Shown here: positions 1-10,922 of the stretch, in pieces
How the letters are laid out: each line of letters opens with the position of its first letter
Numbering within the stretch: the stretch's first letter is position 1
DNA from: Smittium culicis
Lineage: Eukaryota > Kickxellomycota > Harpellomycetes > Harpellales > Legeriomycetaceae
NCBI GenBank assembly: GCA_001970855.1
Contig: LSSN01003899.1
Coordinates: 1-23,622, forward strand
Direction of reading: 5' to 3'
Length of the DNA stretch: 23,622 nt
The notes under the pieces: generated by a model
What the model saw: the letters and a program-made list of their open reading frames with translations, nothing else
The model's database searches: none
What the model was told of the DNA's origin: nothing
Translations under genes and position numbers: made by a program

Positions 1-3000
1 CACAATAAAATAAATTTTACTTATCACTGCTTGAAAGTTTGAAATTGATAATACACCTGCATCAATATTTATATTATATAATCGCACAAGTATTACATAA
101 TTCATAAAATTATAAACTGTTCAAAATTCGGATTGAGTAATTATATAAAAAAATAATGCAATTATATTATCTATTATAATTATATTATTAAAATCAATTA
201 TTATTAGTTCAAATATTATTATATTTTTTGGATATTTTTTATTGCATCGTAAATCAATTGAATTATTCAAATAAGTATAATTCTGAAATTTGCGCATTTA
301 TTTCCAATTTTTCTAATTAAAAGCTGTTTCCAAATTTGTGCGCTTTTATTATAATTTCTATAGTTAAACTTTGATGAATAAGACCAAGCTTTTACCAAAA
401 TTTAGCTTTTGGTAAGCTAAAATTAATATATTTAGTGATTTTAAATCGATATACTACCTGATCGAAGGTTAATATTCAACTGTATTTTGAAAAAGTAGAA
501 AATATGCAAAAAAGAACTGCGACCAAAATTATAAATTATATAGTTCTATTGGATCTCACACTTAATAAAATTTTTGTTAGTGTGAAAACCAAAGAATTTG
601 AGGGCGAGAGAGGGTGATAGAGGGTGAGAGGTTGTGAAAGACTCTAATTAATTATTATATTTTTTTAAGCGTTATTTTATTTATAAATTTAATTTAATAA
701 ATCCTTTATAAAATACGAGTTAGTATATTCTTGATGATTAATATATTAAAATTTCTTACTATAATTTTTTTTTAATCTCGAAATTTTATTTTTACGATAA
801 CAATAAAAGAAAATATGCTTAAAGTAAACTAAAAAAATATTAATGTTGGTGTAAGGCATAAAAAAACTAATATTCTAAAATTAACAAATTCCTCTGCAAG
901 TCTAACGGTATTATTTTGTTTAAAGTCAATTTTTGAACCACTTGATGATATATTGTCCTTCCTGTTTAGTTTTTCGTTGAATTTTGCTGTGCATTTATTT
1001 CGATCAGTAGCAATACTAATAATACAAAAATATGATATCTCAAAAAAAATTTTAGCTTACTTTTTGGCGAGTCAAAAATAAAATAAATTGAAATTGTGTA
1101 TTTTTCTTTTTATAAATTTTATTAAGATGTCTTTCTTGGGTTATTTTGAAATATAAAAATGAAAATAATTTCAAATCAAGATAAATTAATTTACAAAAAT
1201 AGTGAAATAAAAAAAAGAATTATTCTCGTCTGTAGATTTCTTTTTTTATAAAAACTGTCCATTTTTGTTATATATATATTTTTGTATTTTGCTCTATATA
1301 TACAATTTTATACATAAAAGATATAGTAAGTATGGAAATATTAAAATAGTATACAATAATATAATATAATGGGCTTAGAATAATTATGTTTGAAATCGTT
1401 TACAACCAATCAAGTTATGATGGCAAACCTTAATATTCCCGCTCTCATCATTAACACCAACTAAAATCTCGCTCATGCTGATATAATTTAGGCTGAAGAA
1501 TTTCAATGCTTTAATGTGCCTTATACTGAGGTATAAATTGTAAATAGTCCCAGTTTTCCCTATTTTTTAGCCCCTTTGTATGAATTTTTTTTTTTCAACT
1601 TGCTAGTGTTAGTTTTAGTAATATTTTAATCTCAAATTAAAAAAATTAAATAATCTCTTGCCTTCAAAAGTAATAATCGGCTTACATCTATCATCTTTTT
1701 AGTTTTTATTGTCTATTATACTGCGTCACCCCTAATTTTTGATATATATATTAGACTCCAAGCTTAAATCAATCTTGATCTCGCTTTTAGTTAATATTTA
1801 GTATTAATAATTACTGGTCTTAAAACAAATCAACTAGTTGTTAGTAAAAATTTATATATAGTCATTAAAAGATATACTGAAATAGTATAAAACTCATCTG
1901 CCACTATTTTGAACTATTAATAATATTGAATATGCTTGAGTTATAGCAATAATTTTTACTGCCTTAATTTTTGATAGTACGAGGCCTAGTTATGGCTGGT
2001 ATAGACATTAGTAAACTTTTTTCGATGTATTTCAACTTTCTACACATATTTGAATTATATTTACATATGCTTTATGTTGTATCCAAAAATATTTTGTATT
2101 TTATTAAAGAACGCGAGAAATTTAATTATTCTTCATTCAAAAATTTTGCAACATGAAAGGGTTAAATAGTCCATCAGAATACATAATAAAAGTGTGATAG
2201 AGCACATATTAATATATTATTTCTAATTAATTAATATTACTTATAGTTAAATTTGTTAATGGGTTTTACGTTCTATGAAAGTCTTAAGGAAAAATTTCAT
2301 GAGTTCATAAGAAGATTGGGATTTTTAAATCGGGATTTCAGCAGCGCTTTGGTTTTTCTTTCTAGTTGCAGAAAGCAATATGAGTTGGTAAATAGATTTA
2401 GCATTTAATATTGGTACAATTTAAAAATTTTTTTGGTCATTATATTTTATTTGTTTTAATAGTAAAAATGTTTGAGAAAAACAAAATAAAGAGTAAAAAA
2501 AAGAATCAATGTCTCTTTAAGCTGTATTTTAATGCTATTTTAATTTAATTTAATCTAATTTAATTCTTTTCAAATATCGCGACGTGGGTACAACAGATCG
2601 TTTATGAATTTCAATTATTTGGTTAGTGTCTTTAAAGTTATGGATTTTTTATCAGTAAATGTGTTTTTATTATTCTTTTAGATTGAGGTCTTTGTAAGAT
2701 TGCGGGGTTTTAAAAATTTAAATAAGGTAAAATAAGTCAAAATCAAAAAAGTCTTTTATAAGTTATAAGTTGACTTATTGAAAGATTTCTTTGAGAACTT
2801 ACGCATATATTAATTATAATTTACTTTGAGTTTATTAGCATGTAGTATTAATTAATAATATTAACCTTTTAAATATTTTTTATAATTATTTGAATACATA
2901 TTATACTTCGATTAACCTTTTTCCGTCCAACGTTCTTTAAAAAATTGTATTTAATGACTCTACAGTGAATTATAAGTATTTTATTTATTTGCAGAGTTAC

Positions 3001-4339
3001 ACAATAAGATAATATTTCTTGAGGCTTCATAATTTTAGTATTATATTTGAATCCAGCTTACTGCATTTGGTAGATCAAAAATAATCAACAACCTGTGAAA
3101 GATTTAAACCTTTAAATAAATTTTAAAAAATAAGTAAAAAAAGTAATATGATTAATTTTGGTGGAGATTGGTACATAAAATGTAAAGTGATAGGTAAATT
3201 AAAATGAATTACACATATTTTTTGCATATAAAATATAAATTTAAATTCTAAAGATTATATTAAAAGAAACGCGACCATAGGAAGAACAAGTAAAAGATAT
3301 AATTCCAAAATGAATATACAAAACGCTGCTGGACATTAGGTTCGTTGTAAAATATCAAAATGAAACGTTATCTAATATACCGTGCCTAACATGTGCAATT
3401 AAAAATGTGTTTCCAGAATGGCCTTCAGTTTAGGCAATTGAATCTTACATCTTTCACAGCTCAGATTATTATATATTGTTAAAGATCATTGAAGGCTTTT
3501 AATGGTTTTAAGCATTATTTGTGAACTGAGTGTTGTGAAATACAGTTTATTTCGCTAAGCTTATCTATCTGGCTGTTTTGAAGATATTTTTTCTGCAGGT
3601 TTGATACAAAGCCATTTGCATTTTCACAATTATCGGCTGATTTGTGGGCTGAATGTAAATAAATGCTCTATTAATATATCAGCCGATTATTTCCACCATC
3701 TAACAAATTAGCTAAAGTTATTGGCTAAGGAAAACATAAACATTTTAGCAGCTGGTGAGTGAGACACTATTGGCCAGAAGTTTGGCAAACATTGTAGTGT
3801 AAGATAGTCTGAATATATTATTGGACAATCAGGCGATAGTTAAAGAAAAGGTGCAGCTATTGGGCAGGGCTGTATGGGATGATTATAGGTCTACTAGGTG
3901 GAAATGAATGAGCCAATGGGTTGTTAAGACTCGATAATCTAGAAATAGCAAAGCTGTACGACCATTCGTTAAGAAAAATCAACGAAGAGATTGGGATGGA
4001 TAATCATTCGCCAGGAATAAGAAGTAACAGATGTTAGATTCGATTGAACATTTTTATTGGCAAGAGCCTAAATGGGAAGAATGAATTATTGGACAGAGAT
4101 GCCTGTGTGTATAATTAAATTAAGGATAATACAGGCTGGCGATTCGCTGCGAGGAATTGAGCGAAACTGAGAGTTGAAAAAAAACCAGATAGATAAAAAA
4201 AAACTCGTAGGGCATAACAAGGAGGTTTTGTTATTAGCTATTTATCAACTTTGCTTTTATTGTATTCCATTATCGGTTTCTGATTTCTTGCAAACTTAGT
4301 TTCGATTTTCTTGCTATATCTAAATTCAATTCCTCAAAA
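1..4339. other. Long AT-rich intergenic region, no gene supported
   Basis: I see no coding region with protein-like composition here. The longest plus-strand ORF (61 codons at 1971-2156) has low-complexity AT-driven composition and no recognisable motif. The stretch is dominated by A/T runs. Small items are a GAGGG/GGTGA-rich imperfect repeat at about 600-640, a TTTAA-type microsatellite at about 2535-2565, and a perfect 10-bp inverted repeat (ATCGGCTGAT at 3632-3641 with its complement at 3678-3687). From about 3560 onward GC content rises and several ATTGG/CCAAT pentamers appear, which probably marks the upstream region of the COX gene at 4340. Confidence 0.6.
3720..4092. promoter_or_regulatory. 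Cluster of CCAAT/ATTGG motifs upstream of COX subunit gene
   Basis: Six CCAAT-type pentamers lie in under 400 bases: ATTGG at 3720-3724, 3769-3773, 3859-3863, 4056-4060 and 4088-4092, and CCAAT at 3913-3917. Several sit in the longer context GCTATTGG or TATTGGC. In fungi the HAP/CBF complex binds CCAAT boxes and controls respiratory genes, so a cluster 250-620 bases before a cytochrome oxidase subunit gene is plausible regulation. The motif is seen; its function is inferred. Similar motifs recur at 10528-10652 and 14725-15480. Confidence 0.4.
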
Positions 4340-4567
4340 ATGTTCATCTCTGCTGCCACTAGAAGATCAATGCGCTCTGGCCTCTCTCGCCAGCTAAAAC
4401 GTTCCGGCGATCATCACGAAGTTTACTCCCCAAATGGCCAAAACTTGCCTTTCGATACCCAAAAGAATAGCTTCAAATATACTTACACTGCCTTCTGTGT
4501 TCTCCCAGTCGCCCTCACTGCCATCGCCTACTGGTTCCAAGTTGACAGAAAAGCCGACAAATCTTAA
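4340..4567 (+). CDS. COX8: Cytochrome c oxidase subunit VIIc/Cox8-like protein, mitochondrial
   Basis: This 75-residue protein looks like the small single-span subunit of respiratory complex IV called VIIc in animals and Cox8 in yeast. Residues 1-23 are rich in Arg and Ser and lack acidic residues, as expected for a mitochondrial targeting presequence. The segment from about His25 (HHEVYSPNGQNLPF) corresponds to the conserved start of the mature subunit, where animal homologues have a similar block ending in G-x-NLPF. One membrane span follows at about residues 47-67 (FCVLPVALTAIAYWFQ within it), with a short basic tail. Length matches the family (about 60-80 residues). It is uninterrupted and ends at TAA; an AATAAA poly(A) signal lies at 4667-4672. 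An overlapping ORF in another frame at 4434-4709 is a shadow. The assignment rests on a short motif plus topology, so it is good but not certain. Confidence 0.8.
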   Translation: MFISAATRRSMRSGLSRQLKRSGDHHEVYSPNGQNLPFDTQKNSFKYTYTAFCVLPVALTAIAYWFQVDRKADKS

Positions 4568-4906
4568 TTCTTATCAACTCCAATATAAGTTTTTCTCTCC
4601 TCGCCCCATACCCACTTTATTAGCTTTTGGTTTATTTACTAATCCCTCAAACTTCCTCTTTCTCAAAATAAAGTATCTCGTTAAAAAATATATCGTTTTA
4701 CCAATTTAAATTTATAATAGTTCTTGATATTTTTATTCATTTTTAAACCAAAAAACTATTGTACTGCTGCTACTTTCAAAAATTTTTTTTTTACTAATTA
4801 AAAATATTCCAAATAAATATATGTTAATAAAAAGTTCTAGTTATTCATATGTATAATTATCCGACACATAGCATTCTTATATACGCTCTCATTTAGCGCC
4901 TTAGCT

Positions 4907-7900
4907 TCAATACATCTTTTTCAAAATGCATATGTCGTTCATCACTGCTGAGTGTGTAAATCCAGGTCCTATCGCATTTGAAGGCATATCGATTTGGTTA
5001 ATATTTGGATGTTCCCCTCCTATTCCTGGCAAAGCCCCTGTTCCTCCCCCAACTGGTCCAATTATTACTCCCCCAGAAAACTCCTCAACTGCTCCGCTTG
5101 CTGAGTTATTAACAAACGTTGATGAAACAGCCGAACCTGTAGTATTAGTAATAGAACTTCCTGTTGAAGATATCGTCGACAAATTGTCACTTCCAATCAA
5201 TATCAGTGAGCTCGGATCACTTGAATTATTTACTAGACTTCCATTACAGTTTAACAAGTTCAAATTTTCCCCAAAACTAAGTATTTGGACTAGCTCTCCT
5301 GTGTCTATATTACGAATCTCAATAAACGTGTTGTCAATAGCTATAATATATGGATAGCTGAACACAAAGCTATGAGGAACGCTCTCCCACCTCAATATCA
5401 ATTGCTTGCGTGCTCGCTGCCCATTTCTATTGACGAAAAATCCAAACTCGCTATAACACAACAAAAATTCTCCTGACTGTACTCTAAACAAGCTTATTGG
5501 CTTTGCTTGTCCAATAACGCTTAAACTAGCTGATGGACGATCTCTGCTATTGCCCATACCGACATTAGTTGAGTTATTTCCTAAACTATTAGCGCTAACT
5601 CCGCCATTTCCAGTTGCTCCATTATAAATACTCAACTCCTTCTTAATCGACGATGAGCCGCTAGTGATCATTTTTCCTCCACCACTTTGCACGCCATAGT
5701 ACGGAGCATTCGCCCCATCAAAGCTATTTGACCCTATAGAGCTTCCCCCGATTCCATTAAAAATCGATCCGCTCTTGGTACTGGCTGATCCTGTACTACC
5801 GCCAATAGCCGAATTAACCGCGTTACCTGACCCACCGCTGTAATTATTTTGTTCTCGCTTCTTATTAACAAAATTCAGTGATGAATCAGCTGGATCAAGC
5901 AGCGATTGTGTCGACATTGATTGTAAATCCACTATCTCAAAGCCTCGCTCACAGCCAATACACAGTTTTGATTGCAAAAAAAATATTGAAAACGACTCTG
6001 CTGCAATATAACAATCTTTGTATATCCGCCAGAAATTAAGGCTTTTCCGGCTAATTGGCTTTGCCAGCTTTGATAACTTGCTAGTATGTGTCTTTTTTGC
6101 TTCTGAAATATAGTTAATGTGGCTCTTTGATGGTCTCAAAATATGTATCGTTGACTGGCTTCTTAAAGTGTTGCTTTTTACAACGCATAGTATATTAACG
6201 TTCAAGCACACGCCAAACTTGAAAAAGCTAACATGGTTATGGATTTTTTCTCCTTTTAAGCTCACTATTATTGAATCATAATACATTTTATTTCCAGACT
6301 TCAAATGACTAGTAACTGCATCCAAAGGATAACTAAGAAGCAGTCTATCTCGATCGCATAGTACCAGTAAGCAGTTGTAGTCCTCTAGCACCTCTATCTG
6401 GATAACTTTGCCATATGAAAAAGTCTTAATCCTGTCAAAACTGTCGATCTGTCCTACTATCCCTGCATATATGCCATAATCTGTTCCTAAAACAACGCAT
6501 CTTCCATTGTCAAAAAACGATGCGCAGTTAGCTTTGTTAGATAGTGGAAAGCTCGGTGCCACTTTAAATAGTTCAAAAAGTTGCTTAGTTTTACCTAAAT
6601 TTATTTTTTGCTGATGCTCAATATTTTGTACCCAATCGACCCTCTCTGCAATTGAAGTAGTGTAGAATAAATATGAGCCCCCATGCCTTCCTAAATGTGT
6701 TATTGTAATCGTAAATCCATTTTTGTTTTTTTCAGATAGGTCAGTGTACTTGATTCTTTCTAGAGCGCTAGTTTGATAGTTACCAGATACTTGTGGATTA
6801 GATCTTGACGTGTTAATAGGGGTTATTTTTTCGTAGTCATTTGTATTATTATTAGAATTTTGGCTAAAAGACGGGTTATTAGAAGATCCATCATTTACAT
6901 TCATGGCTGCGATATTTTTGCTTGGTTTAATCTTATCAAACTCTGTTGAAAAAGACAAAGTTAATAAAAGAAGAGGAATGGGGTTTCTAGTTAAAAAGTA
7001 CTCTGTTTGGCCATTTTGAAGCTTTTTTTCTTTGCATAAAATGAGTACATGGTCTAATAGCATTGCTATAACATCGTCACCTCCAGCTGGCTTGCGTTTA
7101 AGAGTACCTGTTCTAACAAGAATCCTCTTGTCATTCAATAGATCTAGGTCATTTCGGATATTCACAGAGCAAACCAATTTTTCGTTCAAGTCTATTAGCT
7201 TTAACTTATTGCTATTTTTTCCTGTTTCTAAATTAATTTTTTCTAGAATTGATTTCAGTAATTCAGTAGCTGTTACCAAGTCTTTTGAATCTTTATTGTT
7301 TTCAGGTGTTTTTTTTAGTATAGCTTTAAAGAGGAGTGGATATCTTGCTAGCCTACTTGACGGTCTACCTAAAAAGCTCATTATAGGTAGCTTTCTGCAC
7401 TCAGGCGAACGTTCGGCTAAACGAATATACTCAACAAGCTTGCTATTTATTGCAAGTTCATTATCTAAAACATGTTTACCAAGCGGTTGAAGAGAGCTGT
7501 ATTGAACATATGATTGAAACTTGTCAAGATGGTTTAAAAAGATATCACCTATATTATCACAAACATAGGATTTATTTTTTCTAATTTCCAAGTCCTGCAA
7601 TAAGGCTGAGTTTATTTGAATTAGCTCGTCTAGATTTCTGAACACGTTCTGGATAAAATAAGCTCTTTTGACTTCAGGGATAATGTCACCGTATTCTAAA
7701 CCTTGTTCAAAGATATCTCTCAATACAATCAAATCATGAACATATTCACGCTCAGTAGTAAAAACTTCGTAAATAAGTTCTTGACGCATGGTTTCGGATT
7801 TATTAAGTTTATTTGATATGGATTTTGGAACGCCTTGAATCCATAATTTTTGTGGTTTAGAGCTAGGTTCATTGGATAGTTTGGTAGATTTGCTAAAAAT

Positions 7901-9805
7901 ATTGCAAGATGGAGAATAACAAGGTTCGTTTTTTGTACACGATGGGGAGTAGCAAGGTAGAGATTCAATGTTAAAAGATCTATCTTCTATAGTTGGCGGG
8001 AGTGCAGCTGGAAAATCAGTATCAGTTTTTAATAAATCTAAATTTTTTTTCTTAGTGTTTAAAAATGATATATTAGAGAGATCTAAATTCTTCATGTTAG
8101 AGGATAAGGATAAATCTTCTTTTGAAAACATTTTTTTAATAGAGAAATTAGTAGATTTAGAGTTTGAAAGGGTTTTATAGCTCTGATTACTAATTTCATG
8201 TTTTGAAATTTCAGAGGATGTTTTGGGGATGCTGCAACTAATATTATTTTTAGTGTTGTTGCTATTAGAGTTTAAATATAAATTAGAGGTTTTGTTGGAA
8301 CAAGATCTAGAAATATTTGTGGTATCTGTTGAGGCATTATAGGGATCTGAGCCTTGATGCTTAGAGAATTCGGTAATAGAGGAATTGGAGGAGTCAGATA
8401 TTTCGCAGTTATAAGGAGAATCAGTAGGAGTCTCCCAAGCAGACGAGGAACGATTTTGGTTTTGACTAAGAGATTTTCTGAGCTGGTTTTTTTGGCTAAT
8501 TTGAGAGTTTTGATAAATGCTTTTTGAATTGATGGAGGCATATCTGTTAAAATTTTTAATCCCATAAGAATTGAATGGGATTTCGCTCTGGGATGTTGAA
8601 GAAGGAATAGTTCCTATAGAGTCAGAGGAGAGCGTTGGTTGATTATACGAAAGAAAAGACTCTGTTGTAGGTTTAGTCGAAGAGGCTAGTTTATGATCTA
8701 AAGCGGAAGCATTGGTTTTTTTAACTGGGATTTGGGGTAATTTTTTAGGAGCGCGCCTTAAAGAAGCACAGGGAGTGATATCTGGGAAATCGTTAGGTGA
8801 GCTTTTGGTAGTATAATAATTACCCTGGGAAGAGGCAATTTGATCTTGGCCAAAAGAGGAATTATTTAAGTGCTGGGGATAAGGAGATATATCAAGTTCT
8901 GAAATGGGAGTAGCATTTTCAGAAATATGGCTAGACGATAAATCATTAGTATTTGAGTCAAGCTGTATACGTTTAGAAGTAGAGTCAGTATAGGAGGTTT
9001 GATAGGGTGTAGGTTGGTATAGTTCGTGGTAAGATTTTTTAGCAGAGGAGCTTTGTCGATACCAATTATCTTGGCCATTAGGATCAGAGTTTGCGAATGT
9101 AGCAATATCGGGTCTGTTTTGACGGTAAGAATAGAGTCTTGAGTTGGTTAAAGGGGGGGAGTTAGGATTATTACTTAAAAGAGAAGAAGAAGAGGATTGT
9201 GAAGGGTGTTGATTTTGTGAGCGAGTAGGATGAATTGTTTGATTAATATTATTTGGAGAGTTGATTGGGGAAATTTGGTGAATAGAGTTAATTTTTTGGC
9301 CTCGATAGGTTGATTGTGAGCTAGTAATGTTATGTGGGTATTTATGGGATACTTCAGAAGAAACAGTATTAGTTCTTGGGAGTCCTCTGTAGTTGTGTCG
9401 AAATGAAGAATAGGTATTATAATTTGAATTTTGTTGAGGAATATTCTGAGAAGGTAAAGGTTCGCTGTACGAAGGACGTTGAAGGTATGAGTGGAGATTC
9501 TTTTCAGGAATATTTTGGTAGGGCTCAGTGTATTGAGAAGGAGTCGGAATAGCAACTGATTGCTGGGGCTTTACAGAGAAGTGGTGTTTAGATTGATTAA
9601 TAATAGGGATTGGATTGGGATTGGAAATAGGAGTAGCAAGTGAAGAAGGAGGTGGATTAGGGGCTTTTTGAGAGGGAGCTAGAGCGTTTAGTGGGGAATT
9701 AAAAGAATTTAAATTTTGCAGAGAGAGGTCGTGTTGAGAGGGAATATTGTAGCTTATGCTATAATCTTCTGTGTGTTTTGATTTTTTGTAGTAACTATTG
9801 CTCAT
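4907..9805 (-). CDS. ROM2: Rho1 guanine nucleotide exchange factor, Rom2/Rgf type (DH-PH-CNH)
   Basis: A single exon of 1632 codons encodes a fungal Rho-type GEF that loads GTP on Rho1, which activates glucan synthase and protein kinase C in cell-wall integrity signalling at the plasma membrane. Residues 1 to about 650 are a disordered Ser/Asn/Pro/Gln-rich region with many SP and TP sites. The DH domain spans about 670-880; it opens with RQELIYEVFTTEREYVHDL and carries the conserved LGRPSSRLARYPLLFKAIL helix. A PH domain follows (about 890-1065) with a Ser/Asn-rich loop inside it and a typical final helix around WVQNIEHQQ. A CNH (citron homology) domain spans about 1085-1510 but is interrupted by a Gly/Ser/Asn-rich insert at about 1306-1424. 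The tail to 1632 is low complexity. I see no DEP domain, unlike yeast Rom2. The ATG at 9803-9805 is the first Met and precedes a typical low-complexity N-terminus; the stop is TGA at 4907-4909. The choice of Rom2/Rgf type rests on the DH-PH-CNH order; the exact orthologue is uncertain. Confidence 0.93.
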   Translation of the reverse strand: MSNSYYKKSKHTEDYSISYNIPSQHDLSLQNLNSFNSPLNALAPSQKAPNPPPSSLATPISNPNPIPIINQSKHHFSVKPQQSVAIPTPSQYTEPYQNIPEKNLHSYLQRPSYSEPLPSQNIPQQNSNYNTYSSFRHNYRGLPRTNTVSSEVSHKYPHNITSSQSTYRGQKINSIHQISPINSPNNINQTIHPTRSQNQHPSQSSSSSLLSNNPNSPPLTNSRLYSYRQNRPDIATFANSDPNGQDNWYRQSSSAKKSYHELYQPTPYQTSYTDSTSKRIQLDSNTNDLSSSHISENATPISELDISPYPQHLNNSSFGQDQIASSQGNYYTTKSSPNDFPDITPCASLRRAPKKLPQIPVKKTNASALDHKLASSTKPTTESFLSYNQPTLSSDSIGTIPSSTSQSEIPFNSYGIKNFNRYASINSKSIYQNSQISQKNQLRKSLSQNQNRSSSAWETPTDSPYNCEISDSSNSSITEFSKHQGSDPYNASTDTTNISRSCSNKTSNLYLNSNSNNTKNNISCSIPKTSSEISKHEISNQSYKTLSNSKSTNFSIKKMFSKEDLSLSSNMKNLDLSNISFLNTKKKNLDLLKTDTDFPAALPPTIEDRSFNIESLPCYSPSCTKNEPCYSPSCNIFSKSTKLSNEPSSKPQKLWIQGVPKSISNKLNKSETMRQELIYEVFTTEREYVHDLIVLRDIFEQGLEYGDIIPEVKRAYFIQNVFRNLDELIQINSALLQDLEIRKNKSYVCDNIGDIFLNHLDKFQSYVQYSSLQPLGKHVLDNELAINSKLVEYIRLAERSPECRKLPIMSFLGRPSSRLARYPLLFKAILKKTPENNKDSKDLVTATELLKSILEKINLETGKNSNKLKLIDLNEKLVCSVNIRNDLDLLNDKRILVRTGTLKRKPAGGDDVIAMLLDHVLILCKEKKLQNGQTEYFLTRNPIPLLLLTLSFSTEFDKIKPSKNIAAMNVNDGSSNNPSFSQNSNNNTNDYEKITPINTSRSNPQVSGNYQTSALERIKYTDLSEKNKNGFTITITHLGRHGGSYLFYTTSIAERVDWVQNIEHQQKINLGKTKQLFELFKVAPSFPLSNKANCASFFDNGRCVVLGTDYGIYAGIVGQIDSFDRIKTFSYGKVIQIEVLEDYNCLLVLCDRDRLLLSYPLDAVTSHLKSGNKMYYDSIIVSLKGEKIHNHVSFFKFGVCLNVNILCVVKSNTLRSQSTIHILRPSKSHINYISEAKKTHTSKLSKLAKPISRKSLNFWRIYKDCYIAAESFSIFFLQSKLCIGCERGFEIVDLQSMSTQSLLDPADSSLNFVNKKREQNNYSGGSGNAVNSAIGGSTGSASTKSGSIFNGIGGSSIGSNSFDGANAPYYGVQSGGGKMITSGSSSIKKELSIYNGATGNGGVSANSLGNNSTNVGMGNSRDRPSASLSVIGQAKPISLFRVQSGEFLLCYSEFGFFVNRNGQRARKQLILRWESVPHSFVFSYPYIIAIDNTFIEIRNIDTGELVQILSFGENLNLLNCNGSLVNNSSDPSSLILIGSDNLSTISSTGSSITNTTGSAVSSTFVNNSASGAVEEFSGGVIIGPVGGGTGALPGIGGEHPNINQIDMPSNAIGPGFTHSAVMNDICILKKMY

Positions 9806-10190
9806 GGCTATTCCAAAATATCGAGGGGTAAGGGATATTAAAAAATGTACAGCTTAATGAATAAAGAGGGAGGGAGATGCAAGATTAAAATATTAGCATA
9901 AATTGGGGGAAAAGACAAGAAAACGAATATTTTACAGATTGGCTGGTAGAAAGGAACAAAAAAGAAATACAGATATTATCAAAGTGGATGGAGGAAAGCA
10001 GGTAGATATGTAGAGGTTGGGTAGGATAATAAAGAAAGGGTATAGAGTAGAGAATTAATGCAACAAGATAAATAATTAGCTTGTATTTAGAAAGCGGGCA
10101 TATGATTGTATGTGGTAGAAATAAGAAAAATTGCGTATAGTTTTGGAGGGGTAATCGAGAACGGGGGATAATCAGTGCTTTGCTTGGAAC

Positions 10191-10312
10191 GAGAGAAAGC
10201 TTGAAGGTTGTGGTGGTCTTGAGAGAGAGAGTTTGAAGGTTGTGGAGGTCTTGAGAGAAAGTTTGAAGGCTGGGGAGGTCTTGAGAGAAAGTTTGAAGGT
10301 TGTGGAGGGCTT
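10191..10312. repeat. 30-bp minisatellite, four tandem units
   Basis: Four head-to-tail units of about 30 bp cover 10191-10220, 10221-10252 (32 bp), 10253-10282 and 10283-10312. The core of each unit is GAGAGAAAGTTTGAAGG followed by a G/T-rich stretch ending in TCTT or GCTT. Because the unit is a multiple of three, one frame reads as a ten-residue repeat (VLRESLKAGE-like) within a 76-codon ORF at 10233-10463, but that ORF soon runs into poly-T and poly-F sequence and I do not consider it a gene. The array lies about 390-510 bases before the RhoGEF start, within its presumed promoter or leader. Confidence 0.85.
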
Positions 10313-10508
10313 GAGAAAGATATTTTTGAGAATAGAATTTTGGGAGGGAATATTTAAAGCTGGAGTAATAATATTAGAGTTTTTGGGAGTGTATCTATTA
10401 AAGCTGCGTTTTTTTTTTAATTCATGGCTGCCTTTTATTATTTTTTTTTTCTCGTCTTCATAGCTGCCTTATAATATTTTTTATTTATTTATTTTATGGA
10501 CAGATTAT

Positions 10509-10562
10509 CAGGGCTGCCAGCCAAGCGGCCAATAGCCACAGCCTATTGCATAGAATGCCCTG
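10509..10562. promoter_or_regulatory. Nested inverted repeat containing a CCAAT dyad
   Basis: Outer arms CAGGGC (10509-10514) and GCCCTG (10557-10562) enclose inner arms CAATAG (10530-10535) and CTATTG (10543-10548) separated by a 7-base loop. The left inner arm is part of GGCCAATAG, a CCAAT box. It could be a paired binding site or a transcript hairpin. The pairing is seen; any role is inference. Confidence 0.35.
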
Positions 10563-10874
10563 TGAACCAGCGCTGTTTGTAATTGTTACGTAAATTCCGT
10601 CTGTTTAGCTGCCTCTCAGCACGAATTATAAGGCTCGTGCAGCGCTATTGGCTGGAGATGTAGATCTATATCTATTATTTCTGCTGACTCTAATTTATAG
10701 AATTTTCAGATCAAATTAAACCATAAACGCATTTTGGGTTTATATACTAAAATTCAAGATATAACTTTTATATTACAGCCTAAGGTTAGCAGTATAGGCT
10801 TTAAGCATTAATCAGTATAGTTGTACTAAATTTCATTAAATATCATAACAGTATAATTAAAAGTGTATCACAAT

Positions 10875-10883
10875 TATATAAAA
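10875..10883 (+). promoter_or_regulatory. TATA-like element before the small ORF at 10923
   Basis: TATATAAAA lies 40 bases before an ATG at 10923 in the context ATAAACAATG. Such stretches are frequent by chance in AT-rich DNA, but this one sits in a locally more GC-rich region at a plausible distance for a compact fungal promoter. Confidence 0.3.
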
Positions 10884-10922
10884 GCCTTCTGTTCTGAACT
10901 TTCTAGTCAATAAGCATAAACA

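Larger units (their letters stand above)
9806..10922. other. RhoGEF upstream region, purine-rich on plus strand
   Basis: No credible gene is visible except the doubtful small ORF that starts at 10923. From 9806 to about 10330 the plus strand is strongly G/A-rich, so the coding strand of the RhoGEF is C/T-rich just before its ATG, a common look for fungal core promoters and 5' leaders. A minisatellite sits at 10191-10312. From 10500 the composition changes and CCAAT-type motifs occur at 10529-10533 and 10645-10649 (as ATTGG), followed by a TATA-like stretch at 10875-10883. Confidence 0.55.

Noticed and set aside
1971..2156. 61-codon plus-strand ORF in the left spacer
   Set aside because: Composition is that of translated AT-rich DNA, with no domain, no conserved start context and a length expected by chance.
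4926..5357. 143-codon plus-strand ORF
   Set aside because: It is antisense to the C-terminal part of the RhoGEF; its Pro/Leu-rich translation is a shadow of the Gly/Ser/Asn codons on the other strand.
7032..7490. 152-codon plus-strand ORF
   Set aside because: It is antisense to the DH and PH domains of the RhoGEF, which are well conserved in the minus frame.
10233..10463. 76-codon ORF with ten-residue repeats
   Set aside because: The repeats come from the 30-bp minisatellite, and the rest runs through poly-T sequence; no sign of a real protein.
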